From contig CALKCJ010000038.1 in the NCBI GenBank assembly GCA_938082375.1, positions 1 through 64,000 on the forward strand: a stretch of DNA of 64,000 nt, read 5' to 3'. The position numbers and the translations under genes are program-made. This stretch comes from an uncultured Thermomicrobiaceae bacterium. Its GTDB lineage: Bacteria; Chloroflexota; Chloroflexia; Thermomicrobiales; Thermomicrobiaceae. Position 1 is the stretch's first letter, and every line of letters starts with the position of its first letter. This document shows positions 17,752 to 27,455 of the stretch, piece after piece. The notes under the pieces were generated by a model. It was given only the letters and a program-made list of their open reading frames with translations, was not told the origin of the DNA and searched no databases.

Positions 17752-18446
17752 GGTGCGGTGCGGTCATCCCTGCTGCCGGGCGCAGCCAGCGCATGGACGG
17801 CCGAGACAAGACGCTGGTTCACCTCGGAGGAAGGCCAGCGCTCGCCTGGGTGCTCGATGCCTTCGCGGCCGTCCCCGAGATCGTCGAGCTCGTCGTGGTC
17901 GTTAGCCCGGCGAACCGCGAAGCTGTCGGTGACCTGATCGAGGCAGCCGCGCTGGCGGCTCGAACCCGGGTCTGCCTCGGTGGTGCCACCAGGCAGGAGT
18001 CGGTGCGCGCCGGGGTAGCGCGGCTGAGTCCCGAGGTCGACCTCGTGGTGATCCACGACGCCGCGCGCCCGCTTGTCACCCCGCAGCTCCTGCGTCGCAG
18101 CATCGAGGCCGGAGTCGAATGGGGCGCTGCGGTCGCGGCGATTCCGGTGTCCGACACCATCAAGCAGGTGGACGCGAGCGGGCGCGTGCTCGTGACCCTC
18201 GAGCGGAGCAGCCTCGTGGTGGCTCAGACTCCACAGGTCTTCCGGCGCGACTGGCTCGAGGCCGCCTATCGGCACTGGCCACCAGGTGCCCCGCCAGCGA
18301 CTGACGACGCGACCCTGCTCGAGCATGCCGGCTTCCCTGTCCGCATCGTTCCCGGCAGCCCTGAGAACCTCAAATTGACCACTGAGGCCGATCTCGCCGT
18401 CGCGGCCACCTTGCTGGCCCAGCGGCGTCAAGGAGCGCGGGCATGA
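17748..18446 (+). CDS. ispD: 2-C-methyl-D-erythritol 4-phosphate cytidylyltransferase
   Basis: A 232-residue cytosolic enzyme that couples CTP to methylerythritol 4-phosphate in the non-mevalonate isoprenoid pathway. The nucleotide site 'IPAAGRSQRMDGRDKTLVHL' is at the N-terminus. 'VVIHDAARPLV', 'AAIPVSDTIKQV' and 'AQTPQVFRRDWL' are the other hallmarks. It is translationally coupled on both sides by ATGA overlaps with the PIN/TRAM gene and ispF. Confidence 0.97.
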   Translation: MRCGAVIPAAGRSQRMDGRDKTLVHLGGRPALAWVLDAFAAVPEIVELVVVVSPANREAVGDLIEAAALAARTRVCLGGATRQESVRAGVARLSPEVDLVVIHDAARPLVTPQLLRRSIEAGVEWGAAVAAIPVSDTIKQVDASGRVLVTLERSSLVVAQTPQVFRRDWLEAAYRHWPPGAPPATDDATLLEHAGFPVRIVPGSPENLKLTTEADLAVAATLLAQRRQGARA

Positions 18447-18925
18447 TCCGCGTCGGAATCGGCTACGACGTCCACCGCCTTGTCCGCGGCCGCCGGCTCG
18501 TGCTGGGCGGCGTAGGCATTCCCGGCGAGCTCGGGCTGGAAGGGCACTCCGACGCCGATGTGCTCCTGCACGCCATCGGCGACGCGCTGTTGGGCGCCGC
18601 TGGCCTCGGTGACCTAGGCCAGCACTTTCCACCCGGAGACGAGCGCTGGCGTGATGCCCCCAGCACCCTCTTATTGCAGGAGATCGTCCAGCTCCTGGCT
18701 GCCAAGGGCTGGCACGTGGTCAACGTCGACGCCACGCTGATCGCTGAATGGCCGCGGCTGGAGCGGTTCCGCGAGGCGATGCGGTCACGGACGGCGAGCG
18801 CACTCGGCCTCCCGGTCGAGCGCGTGAGCCTGAAGGCAACCACCAACGAGCGGCTGGGCTTCGTCGGGCGGGGCGAGGGGATCGCCGCACTGGCCGTCGT
18901 CCTCGTCACCGATGAGCACACCTGA
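18443..18925 (+). CDS. ispF: 2-C-methyl-D-erythritol 2,4-cyclodiphosphate synthase
   Basis: A 160-residue trimeric enzyme that forms the cyclic diphosphate intermediate of isoprenoid synthesis. It has 'GIGYDVHRL' with the metal Asp and His, 'LGLEGHSDADVLLHAIGDA' and 'LGDLGQHFPPGD'. The C-terminal 'VSLKATTNERLGFVGRGEGI' is fully conserved. It overlaps ispD by four bases, the usual pairing. Confidence 0.97.
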   Translation: MIRVGIGYDVHRLVRGRRLVLGGVGIPGELGLEGHSDADVLLHAIGDALLGAAGLGDLGQHFPPGDERWRDAPSTLLLQEIVQLLAAKGWHVVNVDATLIAEWPRLERFREAMRSRTASALGLPVERVSLKATTNERLGFVGRGEGIAALAVVLVTDEHT

Positions 18926-18985
18926 TGAGCAGGTGAGAGCCCGGCCGATACCGGGCCGCGGTGCCGCAGGGGGAGAGGATGGCAC

Positions 18986-19447
18986 GTGCGGGCGCTCGTG
19001 CAGCGTGTGAGCGAAGCGTCGGTGACAGTCGACGGCCGGGTGGTCGGCAAGATTGGCCCGGGGCTGCTGGTGCTCGTCGGCGTCCGGCACGGTGACGACG
19101 CCGAGACGGCGGCGTTGCTCGCGCGGAAAGTGGCGCACCTCCGCATCTTCGAGGACGAAGCGGGCAAGATGAACTGCTCGGCCGTGGAGCTCGGGCTGGC
19201 CGCGCTCGTGGTCTCGCAGTTCACGCTGTACGCGGACGTCCGCAAGGGCCGGCGGCCCAGCTTCATCGATGCTGCCCCGCCTGAGGTCGCGAGCCCGCTC
19301 GTCGACCGGTTCGCCGAGGAGCTGCGGGCCGCCGGGCTGCGCGTCGAGACCGGCTGCTTCGGCGCGCACATGCAGGTGGCACTGGTGAACGACGGCCCGG
19401 TCACGATCTGGATCGACACCGACGACCTGCGGGGATCGGCCCGGTAG
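18986..19447 (+). CDS. dtd: D-aminoacyl-tRNA deacylase
   Basis: A 153-residue proofreading enzyme that removes D-amino acids from tRNA. Motifs: N-terminal '[20 protein letters not shown]', '[20 protein letters not shown]' with the catalytic Thr, and the C-terminal '[14 protein letters not shown]' containing the chiral-proofreading Gly-Pro. Translation starts at GTG 18986, with GGGGGAGAGG a suitable distance upstream. It lies 60 bases after ispF and is probably the last gene of that operon. Confidence 0.96.
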   Translation: MRALVQRVSEASVTVDGRVVGKIGPGLLVLVGVRHGDDAETAALLARKVAHLRIFEDEAGKMNCSAVELGLAALVVSQFTLYADVRKGRRPSFIDAAPPEVASPLVDRFAEELRAAGLRVETGCFGAHMQVALVNDGPVTIWIDTDDLRGSAR

Positions 19448-19915
19448 ACCGACCGCAAGGACGAACCTCCTGGTGGTTCCTGCGGCCGAGTCTCGGACTC
19501 GCAGCCCCAGGCTCTGGAGAAGCCCCGCTTCCAGGACAACGGCGGTTTCACCCCCGTGTGCGGGCTTTCTGTCACATCGACGATGCTGTGGCGGTTCTTG
19601 AAGTGAAGTCGGCTCGCGGATCAGCGGGTAAGGGCTCCTCGTGGCGAGAGTCGCCAGCCCGAATGCGTGGCTTTTCTGCTCAAGCCCGTGCTTCAGCGTC
19701 CGGCGAGTGCAGTCACGACCGCGTTCGAATCGTTCGCAATGCGGAGCAGGCTGACGATGCCTGCGGTTACCAGGGAGGGGGCCTCGCGCGTCTAGGACTT
19801 CCGGGCCGGTGCGCTGGTTTCGCTGCGGTGCTAAACTGTCGTTCGAGGTAGACCATCTGACCTGCCATGGTGCCGGCTCATCCAGCAGCGAGCTGGCCGG
19901 ATCGGGAGGAGTCTC
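19448..19915. other. 468-base intergenic region without a recognised gene
   Basis: Right after dtd there is an imperfect hairpin (CCGCA..GGA..AACC / GGTTCCTGCGG, 19453-19485) without a T-run. A possible extended -10 promoter (TGC-TAAACT, hexamer 19832-19837) lies about 80 bases before the next gene. Otherwise I see no coding frame, tRNA or known RNA here. Confidence 0.4.
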
Positions 19916-20716
19916 GTGTACTGTCCGCAGTGCGGTTCCCGCAAGGAGCCCGACGAACTCGCCTGTAGTATCTGCGGCTATGCCGCGCCGAGCCGGCCGG
20001 GAGATCAGCACTGCCCAGCCTGCGGGGAGCCGGCCGGCAGCGAAGACCGGTACTGTCAAACCTGTGGCGCTCGGCTTCCGGAGCACCCGGCTGAGACGAC
20101 GGGGGCTGCGCCCTTCACGATCGAGGGAGACCTCGAGATCGATCCGCATGCGTTGCCAGACTGGCTGCGTGAGTTTGCGCAGGAGCAGGAGATGGTATCG
20201 CCAGGAGGAGCTCCCCAGGCGTCTCCTCCCGCCTGGCTTGCGGCGACGCACGGCGAGCTATCCAGAGGGAAGGACGAGGAGCCGGCCTCCCCTTCCGATG
20301 GGCGAAGCGCTCAGGCAGAGGACCCGGATCTGCTCCAACTCATCGACGAGCGCGATCTGCCGGAGTGGTTACGAGAGCTGGACGTCGAGATTCCGGCCGC
20401 GACCGCAGCGCGCGCGACGCCCGCTGCGGAACACCGGGTGAGCTTGCCGCCACCGGCCGTCGCCCGAGCGTGGTTTGTGCCGGAGACCATCCAAACGGAG
20501 CATGAAACGGCGTCGGCGTTCCAGCACTTGACTCCGGCGCTCGCTCAGGTTGCGCCCAAGCCGGCAGCAGCCGTTCAGGAGCAGCCCTCCCCGCCGGGGT
20601 CGGCCGAAGCGGCCGCCCAGGCTGCGCCGACCACCTGGCTGCGCCGTGTCCTCCTCATGCTGGTGCTCGTCGTGATCGCGCTGCTGGTCGTCTACGTGCT
20701 GGTCTTGAGCCGATAG
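19916..20716 (+). CDS. Double zinc-ribbon protein with C-terminal membrane anchor
   Basis: A 266-residue protein. Four CxxC knuckles in the first 55 residues ('YCPQCGSRK', 'ACSICGYAA', 'HCPACGEP', 'YCQTCGARLP') form two zinc ribbons. A long low-complexity middle is rich in Pro, Ala and Glu and has two 'LP.WLRE' motifs ('ALPDWLREF', 'DLPEWLREL'). The protein ends in one membrane helix (about residues 242-264). The start is GTG with GGGAGGAG upstream. It is 12 bases before the GlmL-like gene, so probably one operon. Such proteins may be membrane scaffolds; the role is unknown. Confidence 0.75.
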   Translation: MYCPQCGSRKEPDELACSICGYAAPSRPGDQHCPACGEPAGSEDRYCQTCGARLPEHPAETTGAAPFTIEGDLEIDPHALPDWLREFAQEQEMVSPGGAPQASPPAWLAATHGELSRGKDEEPASPSDGRSAQAEDPDLLQLIDERDLPEWLRELDVEIPAATAARATPAAEHRVSLPPPAVARAWFVPETIQTEHETASAFQHLTPALAQVAPKPAAAVQEQPSPPGSAEAAAQAAPTTWLRRVLLMLVLVVIALLVVYVLVLSR

Positions 20717-20728
20717 GGGGCAACGCGC

Positions 20729-22480
20729 GTGGTACGTGACGTCACCGGAGAAGGCGTTCAAGTGGCAACGAGGCAGCGGCTGCATGGCGTCCACGCTGCC
20801 GTCGTCGTGCACGCAGGCCGGACACGATGCCGCGCGACGCTCTTCGACCGAGTTGAACAGGCTCCGCGCCTCGTCGCTTCCACGCTGGCCATACCGGAGC
20901 CATCTAGCGGTACCTTTGACCTGGAAGGGATCGCGGCGGCGCTCGAGGAGCTGGCTGAGGCGACCGGCCGGACGTTTGAGGACGGTGGCAAGCTACTGAG
21001 TCCTCGTCAGCCCTTCGGGGATGGTGCTGACGCCTTTCTCCTCACCGGGTTTCCACGGCCGCCTCTGCGCGTGGCGCTGATCTCCATCGGGCCCGAGCGA
21101 AGCCTCTCCCAGGTGCTCACTGCAGCGCTCCGGAGCATGCCGGCCCGGCTGGTTCAGCTCGGAGTCACAGCGCAGGCCGGGGATGGCTCTCTTTCGGCCG
21201 CCGCCGTCGAGCAGTGGCTGCGTCAGGTCGCCCCTCGCGTGCTCGTGTTGGCACATGATGGCGGTACCGCCGACGAGTGGGCGACCGTCCTCGACGGTAT
21301 CAGGGGCGTGACTGAGGATGCCGACGGCCCCGAACTCGGCCTCGTCGTCGGCCCGGAGATGCACCAGGAGCAGGCTGCCGAGGCCATTGGCGAACAGATA
21401 GAACTCGTCGGTGTCGACCCGCTAGCGCACGAGGTCGCCTCGGTCACCCTCGCGCTCACGACTGAGCTCCGCGATCGGTACCGGGACGCGGTGCGCCAAT
21501 CGCTGCTTGCGCGCCAGCTCGGCTCCCTTCACTTTGTCGACCTGGTGGAGGCGATCGGGTCGAGCGTCGCGTTTACCCACCGGCGCACGGGGCAGAGCAC
21601 GCTCTTTGTCCACATCGATGAAGGGACGCTCCTCGTCTGGGCACGTGGCGAACAGGCGGTGACGTCCTTCTTTGCGGAGCGTGACCTCGGTCCAGGCGCG
21701 GCCGAACTCACTCGTCTTGCCCCCGAACGCATCGCCCGGTGGCTTCCCAAGCAGTACCCCCTGGAATCGCTGACCGAGTGGCTCTTGAACCGTTCCCTGC
21801 GGCCGCTCGCCGTCCTCGAGACGGCGGACGACGCGCTGATCGCGAGCGCGGTGCTCCGCGAGGTGCTCCTGGACACTGCCAAGGACATCGGGCTGCAGCC
21901 GCCGGCCGATATCCAGCTCATCATCGCGAACTCGCGGTTCAGCGAGTTACCCCCGGCACTGGCGACGCTCTCCCTCCTCGATAGTCTGCAGCCGCTGCCT
22001 GCCGTGGGACTCGTCACGCTGGCGCTGGACGACGTCGATCTCCTGGCGGCTGCCGGCGCGCTGGCGACGGTGCATGCCGGCTACGCGAGCGCTGTCCTGG
22101 AGCAGGATGCGCTGATTCCACTGGCGCACTGCATCGTTGTCAGCGGTGTAGGCCCAGACGGGGCACTCGCGGTGCGGGGTGATCTGCGAGTCAACGGAGT
22201 GGGCCAGCGGTTCAGCGTGCCATACGGGAGCGTCCATCTCCTGCGCTTGCCAGAGAGCGGCTCGATCGAACTCAGCCTCGAACTCGAGCCAGGGTTCCGG
22301 GTCGGCGCCGGAGAACCGGGGGCACGCGTGGAACTCAACCAGGAATCGGGGTTGAGCTGGGCTCGGCTGGGCCTGCTTATCGACGCTCGTGGCCGACCAC
22401 TCTCGCTCCCGGAGGCCACCGAGCTACGGCTGGCACGCGCGGCCTCATGGCTGGCCGACCTGGGCTGGCAGGTACGCTAG
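20729..22480 (+). CDS. Divergent GlmL/MutL-like protein (ASKHA-fold candidate)
   Basis: A 583-residue protein. The N-terminus 'AAVVVHAGRTRCRATLFDRV' followed by 'EELAEATGRTFEDGGKLLSP' and 'FGDGADAFLLTG' resembles the GlmL/MutL accessory protein family of glutamate mutase, in which a DxGsT..K/T phosphate loop starts an actin-like fold. Here the loop aspartate and glycine are replaced ('VVHAGRTRCR'), so ATP binding is doubtful. 'WLPKQYPLESLTEWLLNRSL' and the C-terminal beta-rich part fit the same family. No mutase gene is near. It is followed by an 18-base gap and a partner gene. The assignment is by resemblance and not certain. Confidence 0.5.
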   Translation: MVRDVTGEGVQVATRQRLHGVHAAVVVHAGRTRCRATLFDRVEQAPRLVASTLAIPEPSSGTFDLEGIAAALEELAEATGRTFEDGGKLLSPRQPFGDGADAFLLTGFPRPPLRVALISIGPERSLSQVLTAALRSMPARLVQLGVTAQAGDGSLSAAAVEQWLRQVAPRVLVLAHDGGTADEWATVLDGIRGVTEDADGPELGLVVGPEMHQEQAAEAIGEQIELVGVDPLAHEVASVTLALTTELRDRYRDAVRQSLLARQLGSLHFVDLVEAIGSSVAFTHRRTGQSTLFVHIDEGTLLVWARGEQAVTSFFAERDLGPGAAELTRLAPERIARWLPKQYPLESLTEWLLNRSLRPLAVLETADDALIASAVLREVLLDTAKDIGLQPPADIQLIIANSRFSELPPALATLSLLDSLQPLPAVGLVTLALDDVDLLAAAGALATVHAGYASAVLEQDALIPLAHCIVVSGVGPDGALAVRGDLRVNGVGQRFSVPYGSVHLLRLPESGSIELSLELEPGFRVGAGEPGARVELNQESGLSWARLGLLIDARGRPLSLPEATELRLARAASWLADLGWQVR

Positions 22481-22497
22481 TGGACGGTGAAGCGGCG

Positions 22498-23652
22498 ATG
22501 GCGAAGCGAGTGATGAGGTATGTACCCGCGCTCAGCCGAGATGTCGCGCTGATCGTCGAACGACGTGCCCGCTTGCCCGGCGAGGTACGGGTCTCGACCG
22601 GCAGCCGGGTTGAGCCTGCGACGCCCGTACTCTCAGCACCGTCGAGCATGCCCCGCCCGGTGGTGGTACACGTGGCCCGGGAGGTGGGGTTGTCACCAGG
22701 GACAGTCCGCCGTCACCTAACGCGGCCGCTCGGGAGCCAGGTCACGGCTGGGGAGGCGATCGTCTCCGCTCGCCGTGGTTTACGTACCGTGCAGGTGACT
22801 GCGCCGATAACTGGGCAGCTCGCGGAGGTCGACGCGCAGGCCGGTACGGTGACGATCATGCCGGTCGTCGCCATGATCGACTCGACCGCACTGGTACACG
22901 GAGTGGTCGTCGAGATCGAGGATGGCCACCGTGTCGCCATCGCAGTGAGCGGGGATCGTGTCGTCGGGGCGGTGCTCCTTGGGAAGGAAGTGAGCGGCCC
23001 GCTCCGTGTCCTCACTGACCGGCCGGATCGCGAGTTGCCACCGGACGCGATCGACGAGCGGTGTCGAGGCGCCGTGGTCTTGGCCGGCCTTACTGTGAGC
23101 AGTGCGGCTCTCCGACGGATGGCCTCGCTCGGCGTGGCGGGCGTGATCGTCGGGAGCCTGAGCGCTACGTCGATCCAGGCGCTCCTCGGGCTCAGTGCGG
23201 TTGAAGCGCCAAGCGACCTGTGGGCGACGCAGCTGCGGTATGGATCCTGGTCGGGGGGGTTCACCGAAGCGCCGGTGAGTGTCCTGATGACGGAGGGGTT
23301 TGGACGCCGGCCGATGGCGCGGCCACTGTTCGACGCTCTGGCGGAGCATGAAGGACACGACGCGGCGTTGCTCTTCGCCACGAGCATCAGAGGAGCGAGC
23401 CGACCGGCTTGTCTGATCACGCAGGCCAGCGCGGTTGGCGGAGAGGAGCCGGCCGCTGTCTCGCTGCGGGACGGCGTGCGCGTCCGGCTCACCGACCCTG
23501 CCAGGCTCAGCCAGGTTGGAATTTGCCGGGGCGACCCGGTACTGGATCTGCGGCTCGATGGCGTGCCGCGCTGGGCCATCGGCGTGGAATTCGACGATGG
23601 CACACGGCAGCTCGTTCCGCTCACGAACCTCGACGTGCTGACCGCGCCGTAG
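22498..23652 (+). CDS. Conserved hypothetical protein, possible partner of the GlmL-like protein
   Basis: A 384-residue protein. I used ATG 22498; a GTG at 22480 is also in frame. Residues 60-125 ('GEAIVSARRGLRTVQVTAPI' then 'TGQLAEVDAQAGTVTI') look like a barrel-sandwich (biotinyl/lipoyl-like) hybrid fold without the modified lysine motif. 'AALRRMASLGVAGVIVGSLS' resembles a predicted substrate-binding segment. The C-terminal 130 residues look like a two-part beta barrel ('VSLRDGVRVRLTDPARLSQV', 'VGVEFDDGTRQLVPLTNLDV'). In Chloroflexota such a gene often accompanies GlmL-like genes, but I cannot assign a function. It is convergent with dnaK. Confidence 0.7.
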   Translation: MAKRVMRYVPALSRDVALIVERRARLPGEVRVSTGSRVEPATPVLSAPSSMPRPVVVHVAREVGLSPGTVRRHLTRPLGSQVTAGEAIVSARRGLRTVQVTAPITGQLAEVDAQAGTVTIMPVVAMIDSTALVHGVVVEIEDGHRVAIAVSGDRVVGAVLLGKEVSGPLRVLTDRPDRELPPDAIDERCRGAVVLAGLTVSSAALRRMASLGVAGVIVGSLSATSIQALLGLSAVEAPSDLWATQLRYGSWSGGFTEAPVSVLMTEGFGRRPMARPLFDALAEHEGHDAALLFATSIRGASRPACLITQASAVGGEEPAAVSLRDGVRVRLTDPARLSQVGICRGDPVLDLRLDGVPRWAIGVEFDDGTRQLVPLTNLDVLTAP

Positions 23653-23672
23653 CCAAACAGGATCGACAATGG

Positions 23673-23701
23673 TGCGGGGGCGCCTTAGAGGCGCCCCCGC
23701 A
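23673..23701. terminator. Bidirectional hairpin terminator between convergent units
   Basis: TGCGGGGGCGCC-ttaga-GGCGCCCCCGCA forms a perfect GC-rich stem between the plus-strand unit ending at 23652 and dnaK ending at 23731. There is little T-run on either side. Confidence 0.6.
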
Positions 23702-23730
23702 TGCGGCCTGCCCGGCCAGGTGAGCCTACG

Positions 23731-25638
23731 CTACTGTACCTCGCGGTACTCGCCCTCGACAGTCTCTTCTTCGCCCGCGCCCGTTCGCTCGCTCGCGGAG
23801 CCGTCCGGGCCGGTCCCGCCGGTCGCACCGGCCTGCTCATACATGCGAGCGCCGACTTGCGAGAGCGTTCGTGCAAGCTCGTCGTAGGCCGGGCGCAACC
23901 GCTGCATGTTCTCCGGATCGCGCTCCAGGATCTCCTTGACCGCGGCAACCTTGTTCTCCAGGTTGAGCTTCAGATCCGAGGGGATACGGTCGCTGTACTC
24001 GTTCAGCGTTTTCTCCGCCTGGTAGACCAACGCCTCCGACTGGTTGCGGAACTCAATCGCCTCGCGCCGGCGGCGATCCTCTTCCGCGTGCTCCTCAGCC
24101 TCACGGATCATCCGCTGGATCTCTTCCTCGGTCAGGCCACTGGACGCCGTAATGGTGATCTTTTGCTCGCGCCCGGTCGCCAGATCGCGCGCCGAGACGT
24201 TCAGGATGCCGTTGGCGTCGATGTCGAACGTGACTTCGATTTTCGGCACGCCGCGCGGTGCCGGTGGGATCCCGTCCAAGATGAACCGGCCCAGCGTCTT
24301 GTTGTCGGCGGCCATGGGCCGCTCGCCCTGAACGACGTGGATCTCCACCTGGGTCTGGTTGTCCGACGCGGTGGTGAAAATCTGGCTCTTGCGGGTTGGG
24401 ATGGTCGTGTTGCGTGGGATGATCGGCGTGGCCACCCCGCCCAGCGTCTCGATCGCCAGCGTCAGCGGCGTGACGTCGAGCAGCAGTACCTCGCGCACCT
24501 CGCCTGCGAGCACGCCGGCCTGAATGGCAGCTCCGATGGCCACCACCTCGTCCGGGTTGATCCCCTTGTGCGGCTCCTTGCCGAAGAACTCCGTGACCTT
24601 CCGCTGTACCAGCGGCATCCGCGTCTGGCCACCGACGAGGACGACCTCGTCGACATCGCCCTTGCTCAGTCCGGCGTCCTTGAGCGCCTGCTCCATCGGC
24701 GGCACAGTGCGCTCGACCAGGTCAGCCACAAGCTGCTCCAGCTTGGAGCGTGTCAGCGTCATGACGAGGTGCTTGGGCCCGGTGGCATCGGCCGTGATGA
24801 ACGGCAGGTTGATCTCAGTCTGCTGCACGCTCGACAGCTCGATCTTTGCCTTCTCCGCCGCCTCCTTCAAGCGCTGCAGTGCCATGCGATCCTGGCGCAG
24901 GTCGATCCCTTCCTGCCTCTTGAACTCGTCGGCTAGCCATTCGATGACCCGCTGGTCGAAGTCGTCGCCGCCCAGGTGCGTGTCCCCGTTGGTGGCCAGT
25001 ACCTGGAACACCCCCTCCGAGATGTCGAGGATCGAGATGTCGTAGGTACCGCCGCCCAGGTCGTAGACGGCGATCTGCTCCTCCGACTTCTTGTCCAGCC
25101 CGTAGGCAAGTGCCGAGGCCGTCGGCTCATTGATGATGCGCAACACCTCGAGCCCGGCGATGCGGCCGGCGTCCTTGGTCGCGTTGCGCTGGCTGTCGTC
25201 GAAATAGGCCGGCACCGTGATGACGGCTTTGTCGACTTTCTCGCCTAGGTAGGCTTCGGCGTCGGTCTTCAGCTTCTGCAAGATCATGGCCGAGATCTCG
25301 GGCGGGCTGTACCAGCGGTCACCCATCTTGATCTCGACGCCGCCGTTCTCAGCACGGCGCACCTTGTACGGCACTAGCTTGATCGTCTTCTGCACTTCCG
25401 GGTCATCGAAGCGGCGGCCCATGAAGCGCTTAACCGAGTAGATCGTGTTCTCCGGGTTCGTGATCGCCTGCCGCTTGGCGAAGCGCCCCACAAGCCGCTC
25501 GCCGGTGGACGTCACCGCCACGACGGACGGCGTCAGCCGCTCACCCTCGGCATTGGGGATCACCACTGGCTCACCGCCTTCGATGACCGCCATCACCGAG
25601 TTAGTCGTTCCCAAGTCGATTCCAATGACTCGTGCCAT
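23731..25638 (-). CDS. dnaK: Chaperone DnaK (Hsp70)
   Basis: A 635-residue ATP-dependent chaperone. The N-terminal ATPase domain has '[19 protein letters not shown]', '[20 protein letters not shown]', '[17 protein letters not shown]', '[17 protein letters not shown]' and '[16 protein letters not shown]'. The substrate domain follows '[18 protein letters not shown]'. The C-terminal tail is acidic and Gly/Glu-rich. It is the last gene of hrcA-grpE-dnaK, 41 bases after grpE. dnaJ is not next to it, unlike in many operons. Control is by HrcA through the CIRCE site at 27421. Confidence 0.98.
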   Translation of the reverse strand: MARVIGIDLGTTNSVMAVIEGGEPVVIPNAEGERLTPSVVAVTSTGERLVGRFAKRQAITNPENTIYSVKRFMGRRFDDPEVQKTIKLVPYKVRRAENGGVEIKMGDRWYSPPEISAMILQKLKTDAEAYLGEKVDKAVITVPAYFDDSQRNATKDAGRIAGLEVLRIINEPTASALAYGLDKKSEEQIAVYDLGGGTYDISILDISEGVFQVLATNGDTHLGGDDFDQRVIEWLADEFKRQEGIDLRQDRMALQRLKEAAEKAKIELSSVQQTEINLPFITADATGPKHLVMTLTRSKLEQLVADLVERTVPPMEQALKDAGLSKGDVDEVVLVGGQTRMPLVQRKVTEFFGKEPHKGINPDEVVAIGAAIQAGVLAGEVREVLLLDVTPLTLAIETLGGVATPIIPRNTTIPTRKSQIFTTASDNQTQVEIHVVQGERPMAADNKTLGRFILDGIPPAPRGVPKIEVTFDIDANGILNVSARDLATGREQKITITASSGLTEEEIQRMIREAEEHAEEDRRRREAIEFRNQSEALVYQAEKTLNEYSDRIPSDLKLNLENKVAAVKEILERDPENMQRLRPAYDELARTLSQVGARMYEQAGATGGTGPDGSASERTGAGEEETVEGEYREVQ

Positions 25639-25679
25639 AGCTCTCCCTCACGACACTACGATGTGTGTCTACCTGCCAA

Positions 25680-26339
25680 TTATCGCTCGTGCGACGGTTC
25701 AGCCGTAGGAGCTTCTCCTTGCCGGGGCCGGCGCCCGACTCGCACCAGAGAGGGGCGGAGTACCCGCCCACCGAGGGTATAGCCGCGACGAACCTCCTCG
25801 ACAACCACCTGCTCCTCACCCTCGCCCTCTTCGACGGCCACCGCCTCATGCTCGGCCGGGCTAAACGGCGCCCCGACCGCTTCGATCGGCCTCACTCCCT
25901 CGGACTCGAGCACATTCCAGAGCTTCCGCTCGATCAAGAGCAGACCCTGAATCCACGGGTTCTCCTGCTCCACCTCCGGGATCCGAGCGATGGCGAGGTG
26001 GAAGTCGTCCAATACGGGCAGGATCTTCAGGATAAGCTGTGCATGGGCATGCGCCCGCAGCTCATCCATCTCCTGTTGGACGCGGCGCTTGTAGTTCAAA
26101 AGCTCGGCGCGTGCCCGCCGCGCTTGGTCGAGGTACTCCTCTGCCAAGCGTCGCTGCTGCTCAAGCTCGTGCTGGAGCCGCTCGACCACGCTCGCATCCA
26201 GCGGGGGTACGGGCGGAGCCGTGAGTTGCTCCGAGGTCGCGAGTTCAGCATGGAGCTGTACTGGCTCCTCGGCGTGGTCGGGCTCGGTATGTGTCTCGTA
26301 CCCGAGTTCCATCGCTTCTCCGCGGCGCTCCTCGTTCAT
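25680..26339 (-). CDS. grpE: Nucleotide exchange factor GrpE
   Basis: A 219-residue co-chaperone that releases ADP from DnaK. It has a long N-terminal coiled coil ('VVERLQHELEQQRRLAEEYL', 'RARAELLNYKRRVQQEMDEL') and a C-terminal beta domain with 'LLIERKLWNVLESEGVRPIE', 'FSPAEHEAVAVEEGE' and 'VVEEVRRGYTLGGRVLRPSL'. The C-terminus carries about 20 extra residues. The start ATG overlaps the hrcA stop by four bases. Confidence 0.96.
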   Translation of the reverse strand: MNEERRGEAMELGYETHTEPDHAEEPVQLHAELATSEQLTAPPVPPLDASVVERLQHELEQQRRLAEEYLDQARRARAELLNYKRRVQQEMDELRAHAHAQLILKILPVLDDFHLAIARIPEVEQENPWIQGLLLIERKLWNVLESEGVRPIEAVGAPFSPAEHEAVAVEEGEGEEQVVVEEVRRGYTLGGRVLRPSLVRVGRRPRQGEAPTAEPSHER

Positions 26340-27406
26340 CAGTTCAACATCCCTTCTATCGTGTCGTCACGCTCAGTGTCCTCGATCTCGCCATAGAGCT
26401 CTCCCATCAAGTGGGAGACGACGTGGGCGAGGTAACGAACCATCGCGATCGAGCGCGCGTAGGCCATCCGCTGCGGCCCGAGCACCCCCAACATCCCGCT
26501 GCTCTCCGCACCGGCACGGTAGCTCGAGAGCACGACGCTGAACGGTCTCAACTCGTGCAGGCGCAGGTCGGATCCGATCAAGACCCGCACATCATCCCTC
26601 GGCTCGAGCTGAGGCAGAAGCACCGAGAGGATCATGCCACCTCGCAGCAGCTCCAGGAGCGCGCGCGCCAGGTCGCCCTGGGCAAACTCCGGCTGGCGGA
26701 TCACGCGATCCAACCCTTCCGCGTACAACTCGCTTCGCTGTTGCCGCTCGATCTGGTAGAGCGCGTCGGCGATGCAGCGAAGCACCAAGGTCGCGAGGGG
26801 GCTCGCGCCGCGGACCCGGCGCTCGATCTCTTCCCGGTTCAGCCAGCGAAGCTCCGGGTTGAGCTGCTGGCTCAGCGCGCTCAGGGTCGTCTGGTCAGCC
26901 GGCTCGCTGAACTCGAGCAGTGACTGGTGGATCGCGCTCGACTGCGTCACCAGCACCAGCAGGGCCAGCCGTCCACGCAGGTTGATCAGCTCGAAGTGTC
27001 GCAGCCGTTCGACGCGGGATCGCGGCGGTGTGACCAGCCCCAGGTTGCCACTGGCCTCGGCGAGCACAGCTGCCGCGAGCTTGAGCCAACTCGCCACCTG
27101 CTGTTCCACCTGGCGGAACTGGTGGCTGATCATGATCTGCTCGGCCGGCGGCAGCTCGTCGGTCTGCATCAGATGCTCGACATAGTAGCGCAGCCCGCGC
27201 TCAGTCGGCACTCGTCCGGCCGAGGTGTGCGGCTGCTGCAAGTAGTCGAGCGTCTCCAGCACACCCATCTCGTTGCGCACCGTCGCCGAGCTGACGCCCA
27301 GCGGGAACCGCTCGAGCAACGCCTTCGAGGCAACGGCCCGCCCCGTCCGGATATATTCCTCGACCACGTACTTCAAGATGGATTGCTGTCGCTCGGTCAG
27401 CTCCAC
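26339..27406 (-). CDS. hrcA: Heat-inducible transcription repressor HrcA
   Basis: A repressor of about 355 residues that binds CIRCE DNA. The N-terminal winged helix is typical: 'LTERQQSILKYVVEEYIRTG', 'VASKALLERFPLGVSSATVR' and 'LETLDYLQQPHTSAGRVPTE'. The C-terminal part ends with 'GVLGPQRMAYARSIAMVRYL'. I chose GTG 27406 (VELTERQQ) with GGATGGGA upstream. An upstream GTG at 27427 would lie within the CIRCE element, which is possible but less likely. The gene is first in the operon, so the repressor controls itself together with grpE and dnaK. Confidence 0.96.
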   Translation of the reverse strand: MELTERQQSILKYVVEEYIRTGRAVASKALLERFPLGVSSATVRNEMGVLETLDYLQQPHTSAGRVPTERGLRYYVEHLMQTDELPPAEQIMISHQFRQVEQQVASWLKLAAAVLAEASGNLGLVTPPRSRVERLRHFELINLRGRLALLVLVTQSSAIHQSLLEFSEPADQTTLSALSQQLNPELRWLNREEIERRVRGASPLATLVLRCIADALYQIERQQRSELYAEGLDRVIRQPEFAQGDLARALLELLRGGMILSVLLPQLEPRDDVRVLIGSDLRLHELRPFSVVLSSYRAGAESSGMLGVLGPQRMAYARSIAMVRYLAHVVSHLMGELYGEIEDTERDDTIEGMLN

Positions 27407-27420
27407 GACGTCCCATCCGG

Positions 27421-27447
27421 TTAGCACTCACCATGATCGAGTGCTAG
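27421..27447 (-). promoter_or_regulatory. CIRCE operator (HrcA binding site)
   Basis: TTAGCACTC-ACCATGATC-GAGTGCTAG has the standard 9-9-9 arrangement; only the last base departs from the consensus GAGTGCTAA. It lies between the -10 box and the hrcA start, so bound HrcA would block transcription. Confidence 0.95.
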
Positions 27448-27455
27448 TCACTGCA

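Noticed and set aside
19453..19500. TGGTGGTTCCTGCGG looks like a T-box antiterminator motif
   Set aside because: No stem I, specifier loop or AGAGA motif precedes it. The dtd coding sequence ends just before, leaving no room for a T-box leader.
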